The translations under genes and the position numbers were made by a program. The notes below the pieces were generated by a model, which saw only the letters and a program-made list of their open reading frames with translations, did no database searches and had not been told where the DNA came from. From assembly GCA_013076295.1 (NCBI GenBank), contig RQOL01000919.1, forward strand, positions 1 through 64,000: a stretch of DNA of 64,000 nucleotides, written 5' to 3'. This document shows positions 18,773 to 29,227 of the stretch, piece after piece. Each line of letters begins with the position of its first letter. Positions within the stretch are counted from its first letter, which is position 1. This DNA comes from Sanderia malayensis. Lineage: Eukaryota > Cnidaria > Scyphozoa > Semaeostomeae > Pelagiidae.

Positions 18773-20021
18773 ATGGCGGACGATCTCACTGCAGCAGGTA
18801 CGTTTCTTTATGTTGAGGATTTTATCGATTAAGATGATGTTATTGCCGTCGCTTCTGAATTTAAAAAGAAGGCACAAATCTTTCCATACTGGGATTATGA
18901 GCGTTTTGATTTAAATTCCATGAATGAGGATGAATTTCGCAAGACGGAATTTCGCTTTGAGAAGAGAGACATACCGAGACTTCTACTGGCATTTCGTCCC
19001 CCCCCCGAAGTTTGTCTGCTCAAATGGAACAACTGCTTCGCCAGTTGAGGGACTCTGTATGTTGCTGAAGAGATTTGCGTATCCTTGTCGATACAGTGAT
19101 TTAATTCCGAGATTTGGAAGAAGTAAATCAGAAATATGCCTGATAGTGAACAAAGTCATGCGATATCTAAGTGATGTGTCGAAACCTCTTTTGACCAGCT
19201 TTGAACAGCGTTGGTTGCAGCAAGACAAACTTATTGAATATTGCCCAGCAGTGCATAACAAGAGCCATGCCCTTGAAAATTGCTGGGGATTCGTAGATGG
19301 CACTGTTCCGCCGATATGCAGACCCGGAGAGAACCAAAAAGTTGTTTACAATGGTCACAAGCGGGTTCATGCACTGAAATACCAGTCTGTTGTAGCTGCC
19401 AATGGCCTTGTAGCCAACCTTTATGGTCCTGTTGGTGAGTAAAATATTAGTTTTCGTATTTTGGGTTTGGTTATCAATAAGCATTTTTGGTTCAGGAAGG
19501 CTCTTGACTTTAGAATCCTTTGATGATAATCATTTGGTCTATAGGCCTATATTTTTTGGAATAAGTCATATGTGAAAATTCTGCATTTCTCAACAGAGGG
19601 CAAAAGTCAAGATGCTGGCATCCTTCGTCAGTCAGAGCTTCTGCAGAAACTTGAGCAGCATTGCACCACCCAAGATGGAAAACCATTATGTGTATATGGT
19701 AACCCAGCACATCCAATACGGCCTCACCTGCCAGCTCCCTATAAGCATAACAATCTTACAGAAGAAGAGAAACAATTTAATAATGCAATGAGCAGTGTGA
19801 GGGTATCTGTAGAGTGGGTTTTTGGCGAAATAGCAGAATACTTTGCATTCATAGATTTCAAAAAGAACCAAAAGATTGCCCTTTCAGAAGTTGGCACTAT
19901 GTATATTGTGTGTGCTTTACTCCCCAATTCAAGGACTTGTTTGTATGGTTCATTAACTAGAAGATTTACAGAAGTAGATCCTCCAAGTCTGGAAGAATAC
20001 TTTACTGATATTATGTTGTAA
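18773..20021 (+). pseudogene. PIF/Harbinger-type DDE transposase, one intron, two lesions
   Basis: The likely start is ATG 18773 (MADDLTAAG). In this frame a TAA interrupts the N-terminus near 18828, and a run of about nine C at 19001-19010 shifts the frame. Downstream the frame is open to a GTGAGT donor at 19435. An intron of 162 bases ends at CTCAACAG (19596), and exon 2 runs to 20021. The catalytic triad is intact: Asp in FVDGTV, Asp in KSQDAGIL, Glu in VEWVFG. The helix-turn-helix region (SKSEICLIVNKV) precedes it. Harbinger transposases cut and paste with a partner Myb-like protein; none lies next to this gene. Confidence 0.85.
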
Positions 20022-20274
20022 TTTATGTAAAACTTTCAGCAGAAACTCTTGCACACAGCACAGCTTTATTGATACAAACGTTTTGCATTTTATAATGGTT
20101 TTGCTGCCTAAAAACTCCAAGACTTTCTAAGAATGTTTTGGTTTCTTACGAATTTCTCTTTACAAAAATCTAGATTTTTTTAAAACTCAATATTGCAGAT
20201 CAAGATCTTTAAATTATCGGTATTGAAGCAACCCCAGGGAATGCTAAAAGTCTCTTCATCCTTTGCTGGTGAAA

Positions 20275-21090
20275 AAAGATATACTCCAAATTTCATAAAT
20301 TTTCAAATGAAAACATAATTTAAACTATATCATATTGTTTTGCAATAATATTAAAAGAAAACTGCAAAGAGGCCCTTAAAAATGTTAACGAAAATTTATC
20401 GAAGTGGAGTAATTAAAACGCCATAATTATAATTTCTTTTGCTCAAAGTCACACAAATTCTCTCTCATTTAAAAGAGAATGTTTTAAAATTTTGAAAAAT
20501 ATAAAAAATTTTCATGTAACTGTCTTGACCTTTTAGAATTTCAGATTTAATTCTTTGTTTATCATTTTAGGTATTTGGTTGGACAAAACCTATTTTTCCA
20601 TAATTTTTCTTCAGAGTAAAAAAATGAAGGTTAAGCGCTATAACCAAAAATCCGACATAGATATTCCTATAATTTGTTTCAAATACTACAATTTGATATA
20701 ATTTTTAAAGGCTTAATTTTTTCGGAAGTGAACGAAAATTTTATTTTTTAAAACCTACTTTGAAATTTAAAAAAAAACACGTGCTTCTCAAGTTGTAAAC
20801 AAAGACTCAAACCCTGAATTCTAAAAGGTCAAGACTGTTACATGAAAATTTTTTATATTTTTCAAAATTTTAAGACATTCTCTTTTAAATAAGAGAGAAT
20901 TTGCGTGGCTTTGAGTGAAAAAATTATAATTATTGGCGTTTTAATTACTCCACTTCGATAAATTGTCGCAAAAATTTTTTAAGGGACCTCTTCGCAGTTT
21001 TCTTTTAATATTATTGTAAAACAATACGATGTAGTTTAAATTATGTTTTCATTTGAAAATTTGTGAAATTTTGAGTATATTTCTGCTAAA
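20275..21090. repeat. Long inverted repeat, foldback-like non-autonomous element
   Basis: The arm at about 20280-20550 (AGATATACTCCAAATTTCATAA... to TTGACCTTTTAGAATTTC) is mirrored at about 20815-21085 (GAATTCTAAAAGGTCAAG... to GTATATTT) with moderate divergence. About 265 bp of AT-rich spacer lie between the arms. No coding sequence is present. The structure suits a MITE or foldback transposon. Boundaries are approximate. Confidence 0.75.
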
Positions 21091-21400
21091 GAAATTTGCT
21101 ATTGAAACCCGTTTTGTAGTATTACATTGTTGTGTAAAATCTCTTGCTCAGGCCTAGGGCCATTTCTAGACGCCATTTTTCATCAGGCGTTCAAATACTT
21201 TTAATACCTAAGTGTATTGATGAAAGCCTGTCTTGGAATCAATAAATACTAAAATCGTAGCGGCAAAGGTGTCCGCATCAAAGGCAACCCAGCCGACGTG
21301 TTGTAGCCTCCGTAGCCCTTTCTTGCCTCTCTTATTCTTTTCCAAAAACACTCTCATTTATTCCCCTTCATCTCCTCCAGTGTGAAGGCTCTTTTTTGCT
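21091..21400. other. Stretch without recognisable feature
   Basis: These 300 bases between the inverted repeat and the LINE hold no convincing ORF or repeat. They may include the start of the LINE 5' untranslated region. Confidence 0.5.
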
Positions 21401-21801
21401 AAAAATTCCTTTTAATTTTGAAGATATTTCCACTTTTCTACTTTCAAAATTCTTCCCCCTCCATTTTCTCTTTGGTGTGAGAGGATGGCGTGCCTGCTGT
21501 CTTGCTGGCTTTTCGTTTTGCGTGAGAGGGAGATGTCCAGAGCTTCACCATGGCATCTGGATAATGTCTTCTCAAAATTACTGTTCCGTCGATGTTTTGC
21601 CTCGCTGAGCCTTTTGGAAACAATGAAACCCTGTTGCTTTTCGCACTAATCCGTATGCGTCCTTTGTTACTGTGGCTTTTTATTGACGAGGAAGTTGCAT
21701 CCTTCCTTCTGCCAGTGTGTGATTTTCGTTCGAAGATATTATTATCATGTAGAAATTTGTATTAGACGGTTCGATACTTACACAAGGAAGTGTAAGGTTC
21801 G

Positions 21802-22620
21802 ATACTTTGGTGTAATGAGGACAGGGTTGAGAGAGTAAAATCAGCCTTGGTTGAGTCATATCTTGTTGTAAGAAATTCTGGTGATGTTGACAGCGATAAT
21901 TCCAATGCTCTAGCCGTGGAGGACCTTGTAATTCAGAAGGATATTAACATCAACAGAACATTCAAAGATAAGAAGGGAGATTTGGTTGTTGCCTGCTCGT
22001 CAGAGAAATCTCGCGACAAACTAAAGGAGTTTGTAGAACAAAAAGATATCTAAGTTCTCACACCTAAAGTTAAGTCCACTGTGATATCCATTGTCGGATT
22101 TACCAAAGAACATAGTAAGGAAGAGGCGACAGAAATAATTTTAGGTCAAAACAGATTTATCAACTCTGTATTTCTGAATGGTAACATTTCTGATCAGTTC
22201 AATGTATTTTCCGTAAAACAAGTTAAAAGCAATGCCAATGTGTTTCAAGCATTCGCCAGAGTATCCATAGGCGTGCGTCATCTTATTAAGGAGAACAAAG
22301 ATAAGTTATTAGTTGGCCTGCACTTGTGCAAGGTATATGATCAGCTGCATGTACGCAGGTGTAATAAATGCCAAGGGATCGGTCACTTTTATAATGCATG
22401 CAAAGCTGATTTGCCAGTTTGTATGAAGTGCGCAGAGAACCATAATTCACGAGATTGTACAGCGTCCACTTATAAATGTGTTAACTGTTTTAAAGCCAAT
22501 CTAACTGCTGAAGAGTATTGTCACTCAGCTGATGCAAGAGATTGTCCGATAATGTCTAAGGTCAAAGAAAAGGCGGAGCACTCTTTAAACCTGTTAATGA
22601 ACACGCTGGGATCTCAATAG
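21802..22620 (+). pseudogene. LINE ORF1 with CCHC knuckles, one in-frame stop
   Basis: The frame is open from about 21802 except for a TAA at 22051-22053. The second half (22054-22620) carries three cysteine/histidine knuckles (CNKCQGIGHFYNAC, CMKCAENHNSRDC, then CVNC), typical of ORF1 proteins that coat LINE RNA. The stop lies between two well-folded-looking parts, so a single point change probably created it. The ORF ends two bases before the ORF2 ATG, so ORF2 is likely translated by re-initiation. Confidence 0.75.
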
Positions 22621-22622
22621 GT

Positions 22623-25466
22623 ATGGCATTATTTAATTGTCAATCGCTAAATAATAAAGTTTTGTTATTAATGGAACGTATACTAGATCTAAAGCTTGAC
22701 GTAGCATTTTTGACAGAAACTTGGTTAAAAGCAAAGCACACCAGTGTGACGGCATGTTTCAATGACTATAATTATACATTGTTTCATATTCATAGGCAAA
22801 ACAGAACAAAACGTGTTGGTGGGGGTGTTGGAATTTTAATTAGTAACCATTTAGTTTGTAATCAATTTATATTAAAGCAATGTCAATCATTTGAGTGTTG
22901 TGCAGTGAAACTTCAGAACAGGCAACAGAAAGATGTTCTTTGTGTAGTTCTTTATCGCTTAAGCTATGAACCATCCATTATATTCTTGAAAGAATTTACA
23001 GAGCTGTTGGAAATTTTGACTGCAAACGGAGCAAATTTTATTATTACTGGAGACTTCAATATTCATTTTGATGACAAAAACGACAACCTAACAAAGGAAA
23101 TATCCAAAATTCCGACGATGTTTAATATAAAACAACATGTGCAGTGTCCTACGCATTCCCTAGGTCATACAATTGACTTTGTAATAACAATTGAATCAGA
23201 GCTGAAAGTCACAGAAATAGATGTGGAAGATATTTTTCTAAGTGATCATAAATTTATTTGTTTCAAAGCTAGAACTAATGTTGATAAATCATTCAGTATA
23301 TCATTCAGAAATGTTAAGAATATCAATAAAAAAGTGTTTGCTACAGATCTAGAAAATGAACTAAAAAGGATAAATACGAAAATGTGTTTTGAAAATGTCA
23401 TTTACAATTATAATCATAGATTAATCACCTTCATGGATAAACATGCTCCAATAATTGAAAAGGAAATCCGAACGGATAGGTACCCACCTTGGTTTGACTC
23501 TGAATATAAAGACCTCAGGAGAAGGAGGAGAAAAGCTGAGAAAATATTACGAAAAAATATAACACATGTTAATGTAGAAATATTTAAGAGTACAAGACTT
23601 GAGTGTACAAAACTTGCCAGGAAAAAGAAGAGGACATATTTTTTAAATAAAATCAATTCATCCAACAATAAGTTAAAAACACTATACTCGCTAACAAAGT
23701 CCCTGACACACCAGATAGATTTTAACAACTTACCTTCAGGAAATGACAGCTCGGCCATTGCCAATAATTCTAAAAACTATTTTGCAAACAAAATTACTTC
23801 TATTAGGCAATCACTGAAAGATAGACCGGAGATTGCTTACAGTTTGGATTCGGAAGACTTACCTCGTGCTTGTTTTTTGGATTCATTTAACCCTACAACA
23901 GAAGAAGAACTACTAGGCATCATTAAGTCGAACAAAGTTGCTTGCTCACCTGATGATCCACTAAACTCTACATTGCTATTAGAGAATATGGATCTACTCT
24001 TATCTCTTTGGGTAGAATTAGTCAACCTGTCCATCTCAATTGGATCAATGGAAGGACTAAAATCAGCTGTAATAACCCCTTTGGTAAAAGATGTTACGAA
24101 TGTTCTTGATCTAGAAGACTATAAAAATTACAGACCTGTTTCAAATTTAATGTTTTTAAGTAAACTTATTGAGAGATGTATTGCAGCGAGACTAAAAAAT
24201 CACATGGATGTTAATGGACTTGACTCAACTAATCAGTTTGGTTATAAACAACATCACTCTACAGAGTTCCTTTTAACTAATATTGCAGATGACGTGTCAA
24301 ATGCTTTTGATAAGAAATGCGCAACTGTGTTGATATTGTTGGATCTCAGTGCTGCATTTGATACAGTCGACCAGGATTTATTATTGAAGATATTGCGCGA
24401 AAACATAGGTGTAAGAGGCATGGCACACAACTGGTTTCGATCCTTCCTCAAAGGAAGGAGTCAAAGTGTTCTGGTAAATGGCGCAACATCAGAATCATCA
24501 GAGTTACTTTATGGTGTCCCGCAAGGCTCAGTCCTTGGACCCATTCTTTTTAACATTTACATTCAATCTTTGCATAAATTAGTAGGTAAACATTCCTTTA
24601 AAATATTTGGATTTGCTGATGATCACCAACTCTATCAGTCATTTATTCCCTTATTTCAAACCAGCGTTTTAACAGTGGGAATCGAATCCTGCTTAAATGA
24701 TGTTTCTCAGTGGATGAGTTCACACTTCTTAAAATTAAATACTGGAAAGACGAAAATTATAGTTCTTGCGCCTCCGTCTCTGAAGCGAGAGTTGTACATA
24801 CATGGTGTTCATCTAGATGACGTCTGTGTGCGATTTGTAGATGAAGCAAAGAACTTGGGGGTGTGGCTTGATAGTAATTTTAGTTTTGGAAATCACATCA
24901 GTAAGTTAGTTTCACAGTGTAATTTCATTTTAAGGAATATTGCAAAAATAAAATACTTCTTACCACAGGATACACTAAATTCATTAATTACATCACTTGT
25001 AACTTCAAAACTAGACTATTGTAATGCTTTATACATCAATTTGCCTCAAAGTCAAATAGCACAACTGCAAACAATTCAGAACACGGCAATACGAATTATA
25101 TTTAATATCCCTAAATCCAACAAACAGCACCTGAACAACTTCTTCAAAGAAGTGCATTGGCTTAAAGTAAAAGAAAGGATATTGTACAAGATCTGTCTTC
25201 TGATGCACAAATGCGTTTGGGGAAGTGCTCCGGAGGTGCTAAAAAACAAAATTTCCATGATAAATGACCGAACCAGGATGGTTAGAGCAGCAGCAGCAAA
25301 CGGGAAACACGGAAACAGAGCATTCACAACAGCAGGTCCCAAAATATGGAATAACCTTCCTTTTGAGTTAAAGACTATATCATCACTGGAAACCTATAAG
25401 ACTAAGCTAAAATCGTTTTTAATGACAACAAACCTTGCCAATTTTTATAACAAAATAAACATATAA
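22623..25466 (+). CDS. LINE ORF2: apurinic endonuclease and reverse transcriptase, intact
   Basis: The ORF is 947 residues. The endonuclease domain (1-220) keeps the catalytic Glu in TETW (31-34), GDFN (143-146) and SDH (207-209). The reverse transcriptase holds LLDLSAAFDTVD (motif A), GVPQGSVLGP (motif B) and FADD (about 664-667, motif C). The C-terminal part ends in the usual helical region with FTTAGPKIWNNLP. All key residues are present, so the protein could be active. It follows ORF1 after two bases. The motif set fits the CR1/L2/Jockey group. Confidence 0.93.
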   Translation: MALFNCQSLNNKVLLLMERILDLKLDVAFLTETWLKAKHTSVTACFNDYNYTLFHIHRQNRTKRVGGGVGILISNHLVCNQFILKQCQSFECCAVKLQNRQQKDVLCVVLYRLSYEPSIIFLKEFTELLEILTANGANFIITGDFNIHFDDKNDNLTKEISKIPTMFNIKQHVQCPTHSLGHTIDFVITIESELKVTEIDVEDIFLSDHKFICFKARTNVDKSFSISFRNVKNINKKVFATDLENELKRINTKMCFENVIYNYNHRLITFMDKHAPIIEKEIRTDRYPPWFDSEYKDLRRRRRKAEKILRKNITHVNVEIFKSTRLECTKLARKKKRTYFLNKINSSNNKLKTLYSLTKSLTHQIDFNNLPSGNDSSAIANNSKNYFANKITSIRQSLKDRPEIAYSLDSEDLPRACFLDSFNPTTEEELLGIIKSNKVACSPDDPLNSTLLLENMDLLLSLWVELVNLSISIGSMEGLKSAVITPLVKDVTNVLDLEDYKNYRPVSNLMFLSKLIERCIAARLKNHMDVNGLDSTNQFGYKQHHSTEFLLTNIADDVSNAFDKKCATVLILLDLSAAFDTVDQDLLLKILRENIGVRGMAHNWFRSFLKGRSQSVLVNGATSESSELLYGVPQGSVLGPILFNIYIQSLHKLVGKHSFKIFGFADDHQLYQSFIPLFQTSVLTVGIESCLNDVSQWMSSHFLKLNTGKTKIIVLAPPSLKRELYIHGVHLDDVCVRFVDEAKNLGVWLDSNFSFGNHISKLVSQCNFILRNIAKIKYFLPQDTLNSLITSLVTSKLDYCNALYINLPQSQIAQLQTIQNTAIRIIFNIPKSNKQHLNNFFKEVHWLKVKERILYKICLLMHKCVWGSAPEVLKNKISMINDRTRMVRAAAANGKHGNRAFTTAGPKIWNNLPFELKTISSLETYKTKLKSFLMTTNLANFYNKINI

Positions 25467-26039
25467 ATATGTAAATATGTCGATAAAGAGTTTCACATTG
25501 TTTTTAATTTCATGAAATAGAAAAACAAGTTACACCAACTAAAGATACTATTTGTTTTATTGAATTGTATTTGACAATTGTTTTGTACATTGTTCACAGT
25601 TGAGCAAGCTGCACATAACAGGGTTATGTCAGTAGATAACTGTGGGTAAATGCTAGTTATTATTATTATTATTACACAAGTTATTTCTGCGAGATTTATT
25701 ATTTCACGTTATTCCGGACTTCAATCCTCAACAATATCCCGAAGGTAAGTGCATTTTCCCCTGATCTTCCCTTATTATTATTCCTGAGTAAAGTGATACG
25801 TGATATTTCTTAGGTGATTTTATACTTTTTCCCAGATACACGTGGTGCTACTGGATTTTCTTCAATAGCATTGTATCTTTTCTATTTGTGTATCCTTTCT
25901 ATTTTCTTTTGAAGACTTTATGTATTTCATTTTATGTCTTTCTCATATATTTTTTTGCTTTTTTATTACGGCAACAAATGCCCCAAGCAAGTCCTCACAG
26001 TCAATGAGAAAGGGAAAGATGGAGTGCCTATGTCAGATT

Positions 26040-27195
26040 TCTCCGACAGCAACAACCTGAAGCCGTTCAAACACGGTCAGGTCAACAGCCAGCTACAGCC
26101 CCTGTCGACCAATTGCTGCAATTGCAACTCCAGCACTGCCAAGCTCAGCAACCGGCAGTTCCCATACAGCAACCTGAACAAAGAAGTGAAGCTGAAGTGA
26201 ACACAGATCAGATACGGCCCACACCCAACAGCAGGCGGGGAAGGAATGCAAACTGATGCAAGATGGGTGCCACCACAACCCTTCCAGTTCTTCCTACAGC
26301 CGCTGCCACAGCCACAGCAGATGCAACAGGGGGCAGTACAATCACCAGAGGAACAGCCAGCAGCACCAGCTATTCCACAGCAAAATGCCAATCCTCCACC
26401 CCAGAAATAAGATCTCCACCGCATGTCACCGATGAACAATGTCTGTACACATTGCGGTGCCAAGTATTTCAAGGAGGAGCTGAACACCAAAAAGAAATAC
26501 ACAAAGTGCTATCGGGAGGGAGCTGTCCACCTACCTGCAATACAGCCTCCACCTGCAGAACTTATGCCTCTCTTCCTTGGTCATACAGAAGACATGCAAA
26601 GAGATTCAAAAGATTTTCTTTCCAAATTTTGCAAATACAATGCTACCATGGCAATGGCATGCTGGACAGCAAACATACCCCAAGTTCCAGGCAGGGGGCC
26701 ACCCGTAATAACAATACATGGCAGTGCATATCGCAGGACAAGTATGCTCAAAATTCTGTTCCCACTTCTTTACCTTATTGTTCCGTTACACAATATCATG
26801 TTTGTTTTACAACTTTTTAGTATTGCATGATCAGTCATTATTAACAACCTGTTTTTTTTGTTTTACCCACCTTGGCCTATTGCCAGGACAGCAGCCACAA
26901 TATGCTGAGCTGTACATGATGGACACAGCTGAAGCACTTGAGCACAGAACGAACAATCCCACCAACAGGGATCTCAATAAAGACACCATCAAGAAGCTCC
27001 AAGACGAACTTCTTGCAGTCAACCCATATGCTCAAGAATACAAGAACATAGGCGACATACTGCAACAGCAAAAGGAACAGGTGACTGCAGCAAATGAGCC
27101 CATTCCCACATTCGACATGATTATCACGTCAAGAGCCAACCAGGATCGAAGATACGACACTCTCGCAGCGTCAGAAATAGCAGCAATCTACAGCA
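26040..27195 (+). pseudogene. Helitron Rep/helicase gene, N-terminal part
   Basis: A glutamine- and proline-rich lead-in (26040-26400) is followed by the Helitron zinc-finger block: VCTHCGAKYF, KCYREGAVHLP and the PAELMPLF helix at 26423-26730. A GTAAGT-like donor lies near the end of this exon; the frame resumes after CTATTGCCAG at about 26887 with QPQYAELYMMDTAEAL, a motif conserved in Helitron proteins. Stops interrupt the Q-rich part. At 27195 the gene runs into an ATA microsatellite that is the tail of an inserted LINE. The rest of the same Helitron resumes at about 31505. Confidence 0.75.
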
Positions 27196-28118
27196 CAATA
27201 ATAATAATAATAATAATAATAAATAATAATAATATCGAATTATTTAACAGGATAAAAACTTCAACAATTACGAAATTGCTGTTATCAATGTTTGTCCTGT
27301 AAAAAGAAAGGTGCTTAAAAAGGAAATATATAAATATGTTACAACTCAAAGAATCAATTTTGTAGTATAACAAATTAAAATCTTATGTATAAATTGTGTT
27401 CATAATTTTCATAAAATCAGATGCATTGTCAGGCGTCCTTGCACTCAGTGGTAGCTCATTAAAAGTCTTTGCACCCATGTAGTAGAAACCCTTCCTCGCA
27501 TATTCAGTTCTTATCCGTGGGAGACATACACTACAATGATTGTTCCTTGTGTTCTTGCAATGTTCTTGATACATAAAGTATTGGTTTAAAGCATGACAGA
27601 CATTGTTCTGTAGGATATTGTATACTAGCACACAGGCTCTCTTTTTAACTGCATTATTTGGTGATATAATTTCACACCTTTGATTTTTGCGACTAGTTGC
27701 ATTGCGCGATTGTGAAACGAGTTGAGCTTGTTTTCTTGTGTCCTATTCAATTTCAGATTCAATATGCCGCAATAAGTGAGCACTGGTAATACCATTGCAC
27801 GGTAGATGGCTTTTGCTGATTCTATGTCCAAATGACTTCTGATCTTTGCTAAGAGTCGTAAACGACCTGACTCTTTCTTGTATTTGGCATCAAAATCACT
27901 GCTGAGATTCAATGAAGAGTCTAGGTGCACACCTAGATACTTGTATGTTGAAGTGATGTTGATGTGACCATCCTCGTGTAAAATGCATAAAGGCCCTGTG
28001 CATTTCCGGATTCTCTGAGCTGTTCCAAATAATAGGGCTTCGGTTTTTCCTTTCTTCAGGTTGAGGATTTATTCGTTTTCACTGAACCAGACTGAAAGTT
28101 TTTCCATGGCATTTGATA
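27196..28118 (-). pseudogene. LINE 3' half (reverse transcriptase C-terminus), inserted in the Helitron
   Basis: Minus-strand sequence encodes the reverse-transcriptase thumb and C-terminal region of a LINE: AMEKLSVWFSEN near 28100, then KKGKTEALLFG, YLGVHLDSSL, and the 27625-27930 and 27383-27631 ORFs, with a stop and a frame change. Its 3' end is an ATA/TTA microsatellite at 27196-27233 that abuts the Helitron. At about 28118 the LINE stops within the codons before AMEKLSVW. The matching 5' end of a LINE in the same orientation lies at about 31190-31500. Confidence 0.7.
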
Positions 28119-28370
28119 ATAGTAGTATATAGAGGCTAACGACCATATGGACTTTTTTAATGTTTAAGAGTGGCGCGGTTTTTTAAATGTTTAAGGAAAA
28201 GGCGCGGAAGTTTGAATGTTTAAGCTGCGGATTAGGCGGGGGTTGAAATTACTTTGGAAAATGAACATGTTGACTCGGGTTTCTGGAGGCGATTTAAATT
28301 ATTTTAAAGTATAAAAAGAATTTGTTATTTTTTTTGTGAATATAAAGTGGGAAAAAAGGTTATAAGGATA

Positions 28371-28691
28371 AAAATGGAAAACTGCAGGCAGGAGCAAATG
28401 AACAAAATGGAGAAAATCCAGAAAAAGATAAGAGGAGTAAATGATGAATTATTACGCAAAGTTAATATAATGTCAGATTGGGGTGAGAAGTTGTTAGAAA
28501 CAGTTGGTGAAATAAAGCGAACATTAGAACAAAATCAAGTTGAAATTGAAACTCTAAATTTAAAATTTAAAAATCAGGGATTTGATTGGGATTTTGATGG
28601 TGAATATATGAAAATAGTTGATGGTTTACAAGATTGTGCTGAAAGATTCCGAGGAGCAAATGTTGTGGACTATATCTACAACGGAGAATGA
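28371..28691 (+). CDS. Coiled-coil protein, overlaps the Fic gene
   Basis: From the ATG at 28371 (MENCRQEQMNKMEK) the ORF is about 106 residues. The frame is also open from 28347, but the first ATG-like start is at 28371. Residues about 8-70 form a likely coiled coil (KIQKKIRGVNDELLRKVNIM...LLETVGEIKRTLEQNQ). There is no catalytic motif. The last 71 bases overlap the Fic ORF in a different frame. It may be a partner of the Fic protein, or its N-terminal part if the overlap is a frameshift; however, the downstream ORF has its own conserved start. Confidence 0.55.
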   Translation, partial: KMENCRQEQMNKMEKIQKKIRGVNDELLRKVNIMSDWGEKLLETVGEIKRTLEQNQVEIETLNLKFKNQGFDWDFDGEYMKIVDGLQDCAERFRGANVVDYIYNGE

Positions 28692-29118
28692 AATATCGGA
28701 TTTGAAAAGTGCTTTTATATATTTGAAAACATGTCGATCTTATTCAAGTTGGATAGATGTAGAAATGATAAAAGAAGCACATTCATATTTCATGGAAAAT
28801 GAAAGAGCTTCAGAGTTTTCACAAAAAGTTAGATGTACAAAATATGAAGGTGAAATCTATCAGTATTGTCATCCTGATAAAATTGAAAGTGAGTTACAAA
28901 AATTGATTACACAACAAGAAAAGATGAATGCGTGGGAGTTTATAGTAAGGTTTTTATGGATCCATCCGTTTGCAGACGGGAATGGGAGAATTGCAAAATT
29001 GTTATATTATTTCTTATCAAAAGATTTGAAAATATGGACTAATCAAAGTGAATATATTCGTGAATGTATAAGTCTACAAAAGAAAATGGTGAAAGATGGG
29101 AAGTTGATTTATGAATAA
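28621..29118 (+). CDS. Second Fic-domain protein, intact
   Basis: The start ATG at 28621 gives MVYKI, matching MNRVYKI of the Fic gene at 11071-11622. The 165-residue protein has HPFADGNGRIAK at 115-126: His115, Asp119, Gly-Asn-Gly and Arg123 are kept, and the second Arg is Lys126 as in the other copy. Other shared blocks are KVRC, EI-x-x-YC-x-PD and AKLLYY at the C-terminal side. The gene has no introns. Target and reaction are unknown; AMP transfer or another nucleotide-dependent modification is inferred from the family. It is followed by the TRAF-C gene 109 bases downstream on the same strand. Confidence 0.85.
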   Translation: MVYKIVLKDSEEQMLWTISTTENEISDLKSAFIYLKTCRSYSSWIDVEMIKEAHSYFMENERASEFSQKVRCTKYEGEIYQYCHPDKIESELQKLITQQEKMNAWEFIVRFLWIHPFADGNGRIAKLLYYFLSKDLKIWTNQSEYIRECISLQKKMVKDGKLIYE

Positions 29119-29227
29119 TAAACGATCAGGAAGTGTTTATGATTTAAAATGAATTAAAAAAAAGGTTGAATAAAACAATTTAAAATGAAATGAGGGAAAG
29201 AAATTGAAGTAATAAAGCATAATCACA

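Larger units (their letters stand above)
21400..25680 (+). mobile_element. CR1/L2-like (Jockey-superfamily) LINE, near full length
   Basis: Two consecutive ORFs encode a CCHC ORF1 and an apurinic-endonuclease/reverse-transcriptase ORF2. A short 3' untranslated region follows and ends in a TTATTA microsatellite (about 25658-25673), as CR1/L2-group LINEs often do. ORF2 is intact and ORF1 has one nonsense codon. The 5' end is not sharply defined. The insertion appears young relative to most of the window. Confidence 0.85.

Noticed and set aside
18578..18877. Minus-strand 99-residue ORF with several cysteines
   Set aside because: It is antisense to the start of the Harbinger transposase and has no conserved spacing.
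26077..26502. Cysteine-rich minus-strand ORF
   Set aside because: It is the antisense of the glutamine-rich Helitron region (CAG repeats read as CTG).
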